A DNA stretch of 64,000 nt, from positions 372,001-436,000 of the forward strand of contig JAEWUC010000002.1 in assembly GCA_023397505.1 (NCBI GenBank), written 5' to 3'. Under the pieces are notes generated by a model, which saw only the letters and a program-made list of their open reading frames with translations, did not search any database and was not told the DNA's origin. The DNA comes from Bacteroidota bacterium. Lineage in GTDB: Bacteria > Bacteroidota > Ignavibacteria > Ignavibacteriales > Melioribacteraceae. Both the position numbers and the translations under genes were made by a program. This document shows positions 1 through 9,045 of the stretch, in pieces; the stretch's first letter is position 1, and every line of letters begins with the position of its first letter.

Positions 1-23
1 TTTGAGGATATATTTTTTTGTCA

Positions 24-548
24 TTACCTTCGTAGGGCTTTTGGTTTATTAATGATTTCTGAAAAGAGAAAAGCACTTCGAAGTTCATTTTTATTATAAA
101 GATATTTTTTTATTAATAACGTACGATCGCTGAAAGGAAATGCTGCATCAAGAACTTTTGTTGTTAAAGATGTTCCCATTGGAACTGATTCTAAAGTGGG
201 ATATTTATCGTATTCCGAATTTAATAATTTAGATTCAGCTTCAAGATCTCTGTAATTAATTTTCAAGTCTGTATCGAAATTTTCAGTTTTTGGAGAGACA
301 TAATCTAATTCAGTTTTTCTTGAATAATTTTCGTACTCATCCCCAGTTTTTGGAATTTTAAAACCTAGAAAATCTTCCAATATATCCTGCGTTGTCGGTT
401 TGGAAGATGTCCGCGTTTTGCGAACATCTCCTCCGTAATTCTCAGGAACTTGTTTACTATTTTTTTGCGGTTTCTTTTTCCCAAATAATGGCGCAAGAAT
501 GCTATAAATAATAAATAAGAAGACAATTATTTGAATTATATTATCCAT
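24..548 (-). CDS. Hypothetical protein with one N-terminal membrane segment
   Basis: I do not recognise this 174-residue protein. The first 20 or so residues (after MDNII) form one hydrophobic membrane segment, followed by a lysine-rich stop-transfer patch (GKKKPQK) and a polar, acidic, probably cytoplasmic region rich in Thr, Glu, Asp and Tyr. The start at 548 is preferred over an upstream one at 584, because it begins 8 bases inside the end of floA, a normal operon overlap, and puts the membrane segment at the very N terminus. Its place directly after floA suggests a membrane-associated partner, but this is only inferred from context. FloA partners of the NfeD type look different. Confidence 0.6.
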   Translation of the reverse strand: MDNIIQIIVFLFIIYSILAPLFGKKKPQKNSKQVPENYGGDVRKTRTSSKPTTQDILEDFLGFKIPKTGDEYENYSRKTELDYVSPKTENFDTDLKINYRDLEAESKLLNSEYDKYPTLESVPMGTSLTTKVLDAAFPFSDRTLLIKKYLYNKNELRSAFLFSEIINKPKALRR

Positions 549-1536
549 TATGGTCTTTATCTTTTTTCTCTTCAGGTTTTGCAATAGCGCTTCTCATATC
601 TGTATCAGCCTGAACATTTCTCATGTTATAATAATCCATAACTCCAAGCCTGCCGTTTCTAAATGCATCAGCCATCGCTTTTGGAACTTCAGATTCAGCT
701 TCAACAACTTTAGCACGCATCCTCGCTACTTCGGCGCTCATTTCCTGTTCAAGCGCAACAGCGGCGGCGCGTCTTTCTTCAGCTTTTGCACGTGCAACTT
801 TCAAGTCGGCTTCTGCTTGGTTTGTCTGTAAAATAGCACCAATGTTAGTTCCAACATCAACATCGGCAATATCAATTGATAAAATCTCATACGCAGTTCC
901 GGAATCCAATCCCTTTGATAAAACTACTTTAGAAATTTTGTCTGGATTTTCTAAAACTTCTTTGTGAGAATTACTAGACCCAATCGTTGAAACAATTCCT
1001 TCGCCAACGCGTGCTAAAATTGTAGCTTCACCTGCACCACCGACAAGTCTTTCCAGGTTTGTTCTTACAGTAATTCTCGCAATTGCTTTTAGTTGAATAC
1101 CGTCTTTGGCAACCGCAGCAACTAGTGGAGTTTCAATTACTTTGGGATTGACAGACATTTTTACAGCTTCTAATACATCACGCCCGGCTAAATCGATAGC
1201 GGCTGCTTTAGGAAAGCCTAAATCCAAATTTGCTTTGTTTGCTGAAATAAGCGCGTTAACTACATTTGTAACATTTCCGCCCGCAAGAAAATGAGCTTCA
1301 AGAAGTGAAGAATTTAATTCAATACCTGCTTTTGTTGCAGCAATTAAATTCCTTACAATAACCTGAGGGGACACTTTTCTAAGTCGCATTCCGATCAAAT
1401 CACGGAATATTTTCACTTTAACGCCGCTAAAATAAGCTGTAATGAATAAACCGAGCGGTACATAATAAAAAAACATGAAAAGAAAAATTATAGCTACAAC
1501 AATAATTAGAACAGAAAAACCCGTCAATGCTTCCAT
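541..1536 (-). CDS. floA: Flotillin-like protein FloA (UPF0365)
   Basis: This 331-residue protein matches the length of the bacterial flotillin-like FloA/YqfA family, which sits in the inner leaflet of the membrane and organises ordered membrane microdomains. A long hydrophobic hairpin lies at about residues 5-40. It is followed by the SPHB/PHB-like body, with family-like stretches such as IARITVRTNLERLVGGAGE and TIGSSNSHKEVLENP, and a C-terminal Ala/Glu-rich helical part around ALEQEMSAEVARMRAKVVEAESEVP. The start at 1536 is preceded by AGAGGATGTA, a good ribosome site; a longer start at 1575 would add an unlikely polar leader. It reads divergently from clpC and overlaps the membrane protein downstream by 8 bases. 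Confidence 0.92.
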   Translation of the reverse strand: MEALTGFSVLIIVVAIIFLFMFFYYVPLGLFITAYFSGVKVKIFRDLIGMRLRKVSPQVIVRNLIAATKAGIELNSSLLEAHFLAGGNVTNVVNALISANKANLDLGFPKAAAIDLAGRDVLEAVKMSVNPKVIETPLVAAVAKDGIQLKAIARITVRTNLERLVGGAGEATILARVGEGIVSTIGSSNSHKEVLENPDKISKVVLSKGLDSGTAYEILSIDIADVDVGTNIGAILQTNQAEADLKVARAKAEERRAAAVALEQEMSAEVARMRAKVVEAESEVPKAMADAFRNGRLGVMDYYNMRNVQADTDMRSAIAKPEEKKDKDHNG

Positions 1537-1663
1537 TACATCCTCTATTTTATTTAACCATGCGCAAGATATCAATTAAGTTCAACTATTACAATTTATG
1601 CAAATAACGATTGTTTTCATTTCTTGCTATGAGGGCAGCCGATACTTATATTTATGAAACCAT

Positions 1664-1692
1664 TTGAACATGTTTTCTGTTAAGAATATAAA
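1664..1692 (+). promoter_or_regulatory. Candidate sigma-70-type promoter of clpC
   Basis: TTGAAC at 1664-1669 and TATAAA at 1687-1692 are separated by exactly 17 bases and lie just upstream of clpC. Transcription would begin around 1699, leaving only about 11 bases before the ATG, so the AAAGGA ribosome site at 1697-1702 would lie at the extreme 5' end. That short leader is the main reason for caution. No CtsR-like or CIRCE operator was seen. Confidence 0.35.
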
Positions 1693-1709
1693 ATGTAAAG
1701 GATTTATAT

Positions 1710-4211
1710 ATGGAAGGAAATTTCTCTGAACGAGTGCAGGAAGTTATTAGATTAAGCCGTGAAGAAGCTTTACGCTTGGGGCATGATTATATAGGAACCG
1801 AGCACCTTTTACTTGGAATTATTAGGGAAGGGCAGGGTGTAGCGGTCAAAATTTTACGCAACCTTGATGTAGATCTTATAAAGTTAAAAAAAGCTATTGA
1901 AGATACGGTCAGAACTTCCGGCGGCACTTTAACTATTGGCAATATACCGTTAACCAAACAAGCTGAAAAGGTTTTAAAAATAACGCAGATTGAATCGAAG
2001 ATTTATAAATCGGACGTTATCGGAACCGAGCATATTTTGCTTTCATTACTAAGAGATGAAGATAACATAGCTACTCAAATTCTTCACCAATTCAATGTAA
2101 CATATGATAACGCACGTGCAGAATTGAATAATATATTAAGCAGTAAAGAACCCGGTAAAGCTTCGATGGCCCAGCCCGCATTTCCATCATCTAAGAAAGT
2201 TGAGAAAACAAAAACTCCTGTTTTGGATAATTTTGGCCGTGATCTTACTAAACTTGCAATTGAGGATAAGCTTGATCCCGTAATTGGCCGCGAAAAAGAA
2301 ATTGAGAGAGTTGCTCAAGTTTTAAGCAGAAGAAAAAAGAATAACCCGGTTCTAATTGGTGAGCCAGGCGTCGGTAAAACTGCTATCGCAGAAGGTTTGG
2401 CATTGAAGATTATACAACGAAAAGTTCCTCGAATTCTTCAGGATAAACGCGTTGTTACATTGGACTTAGCCGGATTAGTTGCCGGAACAAAATACCGTGG
2501 TCAATTCGAAGAACGAATGAAAGCTTTGATGAACGAATTAGAAAAAGCAGATGATGTTATTCTATTCATTGATGAATTACACACTATTGTTGGAGCCGGC
2601 GGAGCTTCGGGATCACTCGATGCTTCAAACATGTTCAAGCCTGCTTTGGCACGCGGTGATATACAGTGCATCGGAGCAACTACACTTGATGAGTATAGAA
2701 AATATATTGAAACCGACGGAGCTCTTGACCGCAGATTCCAAAAAGTTATGGTAGATCCGCCTTCGGTTGACGAGACTATACAAATTCTTGAAAGCATAAA
2801 ATTCAAATACGAAGAACATCACCATGTTCGATATTCAACAGAAGCAATTGAAAATGCTGTTCGTTTAAGTGAAAGATATATCACTGATCGTCATTTGCCG
2901 GATAAAGCTATCGATGTTGTTGATGAGGCCGGGTCGCGCGTTCATATGGGACATTTCACTGTGTCAGAAGAAGTCCTTAAACTCGAAGATGATATTGAAA
3001 AAATTAAGCAGCTAAAGATTCAAGTAGTGAAACAGCAGGATTATGAAGAAGCAGCCCGTTTACGCGATACAGAAAGACAACTTCAGTCAGATCTTGAAAT
3101 CGCAAAACGCGAATGGGATGCAAAAACAAAAGATTTAGTTTTTGATGTTAGTGAAGACGATATAGCTACGGTTGTTTCTATGATGACGGGAATACCGGTA
3201 ACTCGCGTTGTTCAAGCCGAATCCGATAAATTAATGAAGATGGAAGAAGCAGTTAAAGGAAGAATTGTTGGGCAGGATGAAGCAGTTTCAAAACTTGCGA
3301 AAGCTATTAGAAGAACACGCGCTGGTTTAAAACGTCCTTCAAAACCGATTGGGACATTTATTTTCCTCGGTCCGACAGGCGTTGGAAAAACTGAATTAGC
3401 CAAAGAACTCGCGAGATATTTATTCGATTCGGAAGATGCTTTAATTAGAATCGATATGAGTGAATACATGGAGAAATTTGCGGTATCACGTTTAGTTGGA
3501 GCGCCTCCGGGATATGTCGGCTACGAAGAAGGCGGACAATTAACTGAGAAAGTCCGTAGAAAACCATATTCGGTTGTTTTGTTCGATGAAATTGAAAAAG
3601 CTCATCCCGATGTTTTTAATTTGATGCTGCAAGTTCTTGACGACGGTACTTTAACTGATAGTCTAGGCCGCAAAGTCGATTTTAAGAATACGATTATAAT
3701 TATGACTTCTAATGTCGGTACTAAAGAAATAAAAACAACAGGCGGTTATGGTTTTAGTGAGGGACTCGATACGGATCAGTATGCCAATTTAAAAAATACT
3801 GTTGAAGATGCTATGAAACGCTTATTCAATCCTGAATTCATAAACAGAATTGATGAGACAATTGTATTTAGAAATCTTGATAAAGAAGATATCAAAAAAA
3901 TTATTGTTATCGAGATGAAAGATTTGATTAAAAACATCAGCAATAACAAGATGAGTATTGAGCTTCAAAAATCGGCTGTTGAATTTTTAGCCGATAAAGG
4001 TTTCGATCAAAAATTTGGAGCGCGCCCGTTGAAGCGTGCTATTCAGAAATATGTTGAAGATCCTCTTGCCGAAGAATTATTATTGGGGCATTTTAAGGAA
4101 GGCGATAAAATAATCGCGAAACACAAAAAGAACGCGGAAGAACTTTATTTTACTCTTGATAAATCGGCTGAACCTGAAGAACAGGATAATCAAGAAAAGA
4201 AAAAAGTATAG
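1710..4211 (+). CDS. clpC: ClpC-type AAA+ unfoldase
   Basis: This 833-residue protein is a full-length Clp/Hsp100 ATPase that unfolds proteins and feeds them to ClpP in the cytoplasm. It has the double Clp N repeat (residues 1-145, beginning FSERVQEVIRLSREEA), a first AAA module with Walker A GEPGVGKTAIAEG near 217 and Walker B ILFIDELHT near 282, and a UVR coiled-coil motif near 425-460 (QDYEEAARLRDTERQL), which separates ClpC from ClpA and ClpB. The second AAA module has GPTGVGKTELAKE near 554 and VLFDEIEKAHPDVF near 625, and a C-terminal D2 domain follows. The acidic and lysine tail is unremarkable. No mcsA/mcsB/ctsR genes are adjacent, so adaptor use is unknown. Confidence 0.97.
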   Translation: MEGNFSERVQEVIRLSREEALRLGHDYIGTEHLLLGIIREGQGVAVKILRNLDVDLIKLKKAIEDTVRTSGGTLTIGNIPLTKQAEKVLKITQIESKIYKSDVIGTEHILLSLLRDEDNIATQILHQFNVTYDNARAELNNILSSKEPGKASMAQPAFPSSKKVEKTKTPVLDNFGRDLTKLAIEDKLDPVIGREKEIERVAQVLSRRKKNNPVLIGEPGVGKTAIAEGLALKIIQRKVPRILQDKRVVTLDLAGLVAGTKYRGQFEERMKALMNELEKADDVILFIDELHTIVGAGGASGSLDASNMFKPALARGDIQCIGATTLDEYRKYIETDGALDRRFQKVMVDPPSVDETIQILESIKFKYEEHHHVRYSTEAIENAVRLSERYITDRHLPDKAIDVVDEAGSRVHMGHFTVSEEVLKLEDDIEKIKQLKIQVVKQQDYEEAARLRDTERQLQSDLEIAKREWDAKTKDLVFDVSEDDIATVVSMMTGIPVTRVVQAESDKLMKMEEAVKGRIVGQDEAVSKLAKAIRRTRAGLKRPSKPIGTFIFLGPTGVGKTELAKELARYLFDSEDALIRIDMSEYMEKFAVSRLVGAPPGYVGYEEGGQLTEKVRRKPYSVVLFDEIEKAHPDVFNLMLQVLDDGTLTDSLGRKVDFKNTIIIMTSNVGTKEIKTTGGYGFSEGLDTDQYANLKNTVEDAMKRLFNPEFINRIDETIVFRNLDKEDIKKIIVIEMKDLIKNISNNKMSIELQKSAVEFLADKGFDQKFGARPLKRAIQKYVEDPLAEELLLGHFKEGDKIIAKHKKNAEELYFTLDKSAEPEEQDNQEKKKV

Positions 4212-4231
4212 GATTCTTTTTTCTATTTTAT

Positions 4232-4510
4232 ATGAACATATTGAGTGAACAACAAATTTTAGAAAATCTAAAAAACCTTAATGGGTGGAATTATGAAAAG
4301 AATTCCATCCATAAAATATTCGAGCTGAAAAATTTTTCGGAAGCCGTATCATTTGTTGTAAAGGTCGGTTTTGAGTCCGAAAAAAATGATCATCACCCCG
4401 ATTTGTTTCTACACGGTTGGAATAAAGTGACCGTCACTTTATCAACACATAGTGAAGGCGGAGTAACACAAAAGGATTTCAAACTCGCACAACTAATAGA
4501 CAAAGTATAA
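4232..4510 (+). CDS. phhB: Pterin-4a-carbinolamine dehydratase
   Basis: This 92-residue protein has the size and signature of 4a-hydroxytetrahydrobiopterin dehydratase, which dehydrates the carbinolamine made by pterin-dependent hydroxylases. The active-site segment EKNDHHPDLF at about residues 50-59 is followed by the conserved HGWNKVTVTLSTHSEGGVT and a final helix DFKLAQLID. It begins 20 bases after clpC and ends 2 bases before pyrE, so the three are probably co-transcribed. No aromatic amino-acid hydroxylase is in the window; in many bacteria this family acts in other pterin pathways, including molybdopterin-related ones. Confidence 0.9.
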   Translation: MNILSEQQILENLKNLNGWNYEKNSIHKIFELKNFSEAVSFVVKVGFESEKNDHHPDLFLHGWNKVTVTLSTHSEGGVTQKDFKLAQLIDKV

Positions 4511-4512
4511 AT

Positions 4513-5091
4513 ATGAAATACGAAAAAATCTTAGAATTATTTGAGGAAACAAATGCCCTTTTAAACGGGCATTTTTTATTAACCTCCGGCAGGCACAGCA
4601 ATCAATATTTTCAATGCGCACTTGTGCTTCAATATCCCGAATACAATACTTTAATTTGTTCAATGATAGCCGAACATTTTAAAACGCTCGAGATTGATGT
4701 TGTAATTGCGCCAGCTATCGGCGGTATAGTTGTCGGGCAGGAAGTTGCAAGACAACTTGGTAAGAAATTTATTTTTGCCGAACGCGAAGATAAAGCATTA
4801 AACCTGCGCCGTGGTTTCCAAATTGAAGAAGGGAAAAAATATCTTGTTTGCGAAGATGTTGTTACAACCGGCGGTTCTGTTTTTGAAGTCATTGATATTG
4901 TTAAAAACAGCGGCGGAATTGTTGCAGGCGTTGGTTTTATAGTTGATAGAAGCAACAATAAGGTCAATTTTGGTGTATCGCAATTCAGTACACTACAACT
5001 TGAAGTAGTTTCATATTCTCAAGATGAATGTCCGTTGTGCAAACAAAATATTCCTGCAGTCAAACCGGGTTCGAGAAAAATCACTAAATAG
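4513..5091 (+). CDS. pyrE: Orotate phosphoribosyltransferase
   Basis: This 192-residue enzyme transfers the phosphoribosyl group of PRPP to orotate in pyrimidine synthesis. Visible family features are the opening LTSGRHSNQYFQCA, the hinge region VVIAPAIGGIVVGQEVARQL, the lysine/arginine loop FAEREDKALNLRRGF, and the PRPP-binding motif YLVCEDVVTTGGSVFEV at about residues 112-128. Cysteines near the C terminus (ECPLCKQN) resemble the longer bacterial PyrE subgroup. It follows the pterin dehydratase by 2 bases. No other pyr gene is nearby. Confidence 0.93.
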   Translation: MKYEKILELFEETNALLNGHFLLTSGRHSNQYFQCALVLQYPEYNTLICSMIAEHFKTLEIDVVIAPAIGGIVVGQEVARQLGKKFIFAEREDKALNLRRGFQIEEGKKYLVCEDVVTTGGSVFEVIDIVKNSGGIVAGVGFIVDRSNNKVNFGVSQFSTLQLEVVSYSQDECPLCKQNIPAVKPGSRKITK

Positions 5092-5114
5092 TTTTTACTC
5101 AAGGATAATGATTT

Positions 5115-6383
5115 ATGAAGAATTTTATACTGAGTATGTTTTTAATTCCAGTAGTAATTTTTTCGCAAATAAATTTTGATGACTTTTTCATCGATAAAAC
5201 TTTGCGGCTGGATTTTTATCATACAGGGAATAATTTAGACGAAACTATTTCTTTTGATAAATTAGTTGAAGAAGGGCAGTGGAGCGGTTCTAAAATCAAC
5301 CTGGTTGATAAGTTTGATTACGGCTACTATGTTTTTAAGGTGATAGATGAATCGTCAAAACAATTAATTTATTCGCGAGGATTTTCCACATTATATCAAG
5401 AATGGCAAACTACTGAGGAATCAAAATCTACAACCCGTTCTTTCATGGGATCTATTTCATTTCCGTTCCCAAAGAATAAAGTGATTGTTGAGATTTTTAG
5501 GAAAGACAAAAAGAATATTCCTCAAAAGAAATTTGAATATGTAATTAATCCGGAAGATTATTTCATAACTCAGGAAAAATTAGCTCCTTACGAAAATTTT
5601 AAAGTGCATTATTCAGGTGAGCCGTCTAAAAAGCTTGATGTTGTTATAATTCCCGAAGGCTATAAAAAAGATGAAATGGAAAAATTCAAAAACGACTGCA
5701 AAAGAGTTGCGGGATATCTTTTTGAATATTCACCCTTTAAGGAAAACGAAAACAAAATAAATATTTGGGGTGTTAACGCTTCATCGCAAGAAAGCGGAAC
5801 GGATGTTCCCGGTAAAGGAATTTGGAAACAAACATTGCTCAATTCCCGTTTTTATACTTTCGACAGCGAAAGATACTTGATGACAACCGATTATTTTGCT
5901 GTAAAAAATGTAGCGGCAAATGCACCCTACGATCAAATCTATATTTTAATCAATACGGATAAATACGGCGGCGGAGCTATTTATAATTATTACAACGCAA
6001 CTGCAGCAGATAATACTTTATCAAAACAAATATTCGTTCATGAATTCGCGCATGGTTTTGCCGGGCTTGCGGATGAATATGCCGACGATTCAACATATCT
6101 TGATTATTATCCTTTGGATGTTGAGCCGTGGGAAGCAAATATTACTACACTTGTTAATTTTGAAAGCAAGTGGAAAAATTTAATTGATAAAAATATTCCC
6201 GTTCCAACGCCAAAAGATGAAAAATATAAAAACATGACTGGCGTATTTGAAGGCGGCGGGTATGTAAGTAAAGGCGTTTACCGGTCAACCGTTAACAGTA
6301 TTATGAATTCATTTTCATCAAATGAGTTTAATGATGTAAGCAAAATAGCTATTCAAAAATTAATAGATTTTTATTCGGAATAA
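5115..6383 (+). CDS. Secreted M64-family (IgA-peptidase-type) metallopeptidase
   Basis: This 422-residue protein has an N-terminal signal peptide (MKNFILSMFLIPVVIFSQ) and so is probably exported. The C-terminal half carries the zinc-binding motif HEFAHGFAGLADEY at about residues 308-321, where HExxH and the following Gly, Asp and Glu are typical of family M64. The preceding stretch KKLDVVIIPEGYKKDEMEKF and GINASSQESGTDVPG-like sequence also match that family. The N-terminal 120 residues form a family-typical beta-rich region. There is no obvious C-terminal type IX sorting domain. The natural substrate is unknown; the IgA name comes from a distant relative. Confidence 0.85.
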   Translation: MKNFILSMFLIPVVIFSQINFDDFFIDKTLRLDFYHTGNNLDETISFDKLVEEGQWSGSKINLVDKFDYGYYVFKVIDESSKQLIYSRGFSTLYQEWQTTEESKSTTRSFMGSISFPFPKNKVIVEIFRKDKKNIPQKKFEYVINPEDYFITQEKLAPYENFKVHYSGEPSKKLDVVIIPEGYKKDEMEKFKNDCKRVAGYLFEYSPFKENENKINIWGVNASSQESGTDVPGKGIWKQTLLNSRFYTFDSERYLMTTDYFAVKNVAANAPYDQIYILINTDKYGGGAIYNYYNATAADNTLSKQIFVHEFAHGFAGLADEYADDSTYLDYYPLDVEPWEANITTLVNFESKWKNLIDKNIPVPTPKDEKYKNMTGVFEGGGYVSKGVYRSTVNSIMNSFSSNEFNDVSKIAIQKLIDFYSE

Positions 6384-6394
6384 ATTAATCGGCT

Positions 6395-7630
6395 ATGGAC
6401 CAAAAAAGATTATTAAAGACTATTGAAACTGTTGCCTCCAAAAATTTTGATACAGATCAGGAATTATTGGAAGATGTTGTTAAACAAATTGTTGCGAGCG
6501 AAGAAATAAATTTAAGAGGCGGACGAGTTTGGAAACTTGATTCAAAACGGAAAGCTTATAGAATTCTTTTCCAAACCGGGATGCTTCATAATATTCCTAA
6601 AGATTTTTCACTAAAGGTGAAAGATTATCCGTTATTTGAAAAAGTGGCTCAGCAGAGAACTATTCTTGCCGATGAATCCGATCAAATTTTAATAAGTAAA
6701 GGAATATTTAAATTCTCGGCATCGGGTGTTGGGAAAAAAATAAAAATCGACGACAAAAAATATTACGAGTACCTGCTTGCCGTAAATACTGATATGATTG
6801 GTGATGATTTACGCGATACTTTGAATGTTGTAGCAACGGTTCTTACTCAAAAAATAAATGAAAGATACTTAAGCCAGGCTAGAAAGCATTTAATGGCAGA
6901 TATTGACCGTGCGAAAATGCTGCAAAGAAGTATTCTGCCTGATCACGAATACAGGTTCCACTTTTATGACATTTTCGGGATTACAATTCCTGCCGATACT
7001 GTTGCCGGTGATTTTTACGATTATCTTTCAATCGGCGATGAGGAGGAACGACTTGGTATTGTTGTGGGCGATGCGGCTTCAAAAGGTTTAGCGGCAGCGG
7101 CGGAAGCAATGTATATTTCAGGGGCTTTAAGAATGGCGAGTACTTTTCAAATAAAAATTTCGCCAATGATGAATAGAATGAACCAACTTGTTAATAAAAT
7201 TTTCAGCGATGATAGATTCACTTCACTTTTTTACGGAGAAATTTCATCGGATAAAAAAGGTTTGTTCTTATATGCAAATGCGGGACATAACCCCCCAATG
7301 TTTTATAGTAAGAAAAATGAAACGATATCATTACTGCAACCGACAGGACCGTTGCTTGGCCCGGCTCCAAATTCTAAATACGAAACAGATAGTATTAATT
7401 TTCATAACGGAGATGTGCTTGTAATTTATTCCGATGGAATTATTGATTCTGCAAACGATAAATATGAATTTTATGAAGAAGAACGATTAAAAAAACTTAT
7501 TAAGAAAAACGCTCATCTTACACCAAAGGAAATTGTTCAAACGATAATTGATGACGTCATAAAATTTTCCACGACAGAAAGCAGCTATCAAGACGACAAA
7601 ACTTTAGTTGTTATAAAAAGAAAAGATTGA
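6395..7630 (+). CDS. SpoIIE/RsbU-type PP2C serine phosphatase
   Basis: The C-terminal 220 residues of this 411-residue protein form a PPM/SpoIIE phosphatase domain. After a helix DRAKMLQRSILP near 170 come the metal-binding TVAGDFYDY, VVGDAASKGLAAA, ANAGHNPPM and YSDGIIDSAND motifs. The N-terminal 160 residues look like a GAF-type sensor without transmembrane segments. Proteins of this type dephosphorylate anti-sigma-factor antagonists in partner-switching stress pathways, but no such partner is in the window. The stop lies 2 bases before the likely start of the PduS-like gene, which suggests co-transcription. Confidence 0.9.
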   Translation: MDQKRLLKTIETVASKNFDTDQELLEDVVKQIVASEEINLRGGRVWKLDSKRKAYRILFQTGMLHNIPKDFSLKVKDYPLFEKVAQQRTILADESDQILISKGIFKFSASGVGKKIKIDDKKYYEYLLAVNTDMIGDDLRDTLNVVATVLTQKINERYLSQARKHLMADIDRAKMLQRSILPDHEYRFHFYDIFGITIPADTVAGDFYDYLSIGDEEERLGIVVGDAASKGLAAAAEAMYISGALRMASTFQIKISPMMNRMNQLVNKIFSDDRFTSLFYGEISSDKKGLFLYANAGHNPPMFYSKKNETISLLQPTGPLLGPAPNSKYETDSINFHNGDVLVIYSDGIIDSANDKYEFYEEERLKKLIKKNAHLTPKEIVQTIIDDVIKFSTTESSYQDDKTLVVIKRKD

Positions 7631-7632
7631 GG

Positions 7633-8946
7633 ATGAACCTCGAAGAAAAAATTTTTAATGCTGGAGTAATCGGTGCGGGCGGTGCAGGATTCCCGACGCA
7701 TATAAAAGCTAAATCCAAAGTAGAATATGTTTTGGCAAACGGTGCAGAATGTGAACCGCTTATTCACAAAGATTATGAGTTGATGATTAATTTCGCTTCC
7801 GAGATACTGAAGGGCGTTGAATTAATGACTGAGCAAACTTCTGCAAAAAAAGCATTCTTCGGTATTAAAGAAAAAAATTCCCTCGCCGTTGAAACTATAA
7901 ATAAAAATATTAATAATGGAAAAGTTGAAACATGCCTTCTCGGAGATTTTTATCCTTCCGGCGATGAATATGAACTTGTATATGCCGCAACTAAAAGATT
8001 GATACCACCTCACGGATTACCTTTGGATGTAGGGTGTGTTGTTAATAATGTGGAAACATTTTTAAATATTTCCCGTGCCGTTGAAGATAAACCTGTGATT
8101 CAAAAATTCATTACGGTTACCGGATGTGTCAAAAATCCTTCATCTTTTTTTGTACCTATTGGAACAAGTTTCCAAGCGTTGATCGATTTTGTAGGCGGTA
8201 CAACAGTAAAAAGTTATGGAATATTCGTCAGCGGCATTCTAATGGGAAAACTGACGTTTGATTTATCAGGTGTTGTTACTAAAACCACAGCCGGAATTAT
8301 TATTCTCCCTGCCGAACATTATCTTGTTAATAGGATGAATAGACCGAAACAAGATATGAACAGAATAGGTAAATCTGCCTGCGATCAATGCAGTTATTGT
8401 ACCGAATTTTGCCCGCGCTATTTACTTGGATATGATGTTCAACCGCATAAAGTAATGCGGTCACTTGCGTTTACTACAACCGGTGTAGCCGTGTGGAATC
8501 AATATGCAGACCTGTGTTGTTCGTGCGGATTGTGTTCATTGTATTCATGCCCGGAAGATTTGTATCCGCGCGAAGCATGTGATGACGGTAAAGCATTCAT
8601 GAAGAAAAACGGATTGAAATATATCCAACCTAAAACTGTAAAGGTGCACCCGATAAAAGAGGGAAGGCGTGTACCGTTAAAACAGCTTATGAAAAAAATG
8701 GATATAGAAAAATACAATGTTGAAGCTCCGTTTGTAAAAAGCCCACCGGAAATACAACAAGTAAAAATTATGCTAAAACAACACGTAGGTAATGCTGCTG
8801 AACCAACAGTAAAATATGGTGCTGTTGTAAAAGAAGGAGATTTGATTGCCGATATTCGAAAAGATCAACTTGGCGCAAAAATACACGCATCAATTTCCGG
8901 TAAAGTTACTCATGTAACAGATGAGTTTATTAGAATTAGTAAATAG
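7633..8946 (+). CDS. pduS: PduS/RnfC-like flavo-iron-sulfur oxidoreductase
   Basis: This 437-residue protein starts with the NADH/FMN-binding region of the complex I 51-kDa/RnfC family (GAGGAGFPTHIK near residue 15, ANGAECEPLIHKDYE near 36). It continues through a SLBB fold and then two [4Fe-4S] motifs: CDQCSYCTEFCP near 250 and CCSCGLCSLYSCP near 295. The C terminus is an RnfC-like beta domain (VKYGAVVKEGDLIADI). The architecture and length fit PduS, the cob(III)alamin reductase or electron-transfer protein of 1,2-propanediol microcompartments; RnfC proper is usually longer and has Rnf neighbours. The PduT-like gene next door strongly supports the PduS reading. I prefer ATG 7633 over an in-frame TTG at 7627, though the GAGG sits right against it. 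Confidence 0.82.
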   Translation: MNLEEKIFNAGVIGAGGAGFPTHIKAKSKVEYVLANGAECEPLIHKDYELMINFASEILKGVELMTEQTSAKKAFFGIKEKNSLAVETINKNINNGKVETCLLGDFYPSGDEYELVYAATKRLIPPHGLPLDVGCVVNNVETFLNISRAVEDKPVIQKFITVTGCVKNPSSFFVPIGTSFQALIDFVGGTTVKSYGIFVSGILMGKLTFDLSGVVTKTTAGIIILPAEHYLVNRMNRPKQDMNRIGKSACDQCSYCTEFCPRYLLGYDVQPHKVMRSLAFTTTGVAVWNQYADLCCSCGLCSLYSCPEDLYPREACDDGKAFMKKNGLKYIQPKTVKVHPIKEGRRVPLKQLMKKMDIEKYNVEAPFVKSPPEIQQVKIMLKQHVGNAAEPTVKYGAVVKEGDLIADIRKDQLGAKIHASISGKVTHVTDEFIRISK

Positions 8947-8951
8947 TATTG

Positions 8952-9000
8952 TTCATGCAACCATGCAATTTAACGTTACTGGAATGCATGTTTGCATGAA
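8952..9000 (+). repeat. Long imperfect inverted repeat between the PduS- and PduT-like genes
   Basis: Arms at 8952-8970 and 8982-9000 pair over 19 positions with only two mismatches and one G-U, enclosing an 11-base loop. Each arm contains two copies of the short word CATGCA. No run of T follows, so it does not look like an intrinsic terminator. It may stabilise or process the mRNA between an enzyme and a shell protein, which need different amounts, or it may be a protein-binding site. Confidence 0.75.
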
Positions 9001-9045
9001 AAGTAGTTAGTTTTTATTGTAAAGTTTATTAAGGAAGAGATTAAA

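Noticed and set aside
7633..8946. RnfC subunit of an Rnf complex
   Set aside because: No rnfA, B, D, E or G gene follows; the PduT-like shell gene next door and the length fit PduS better.
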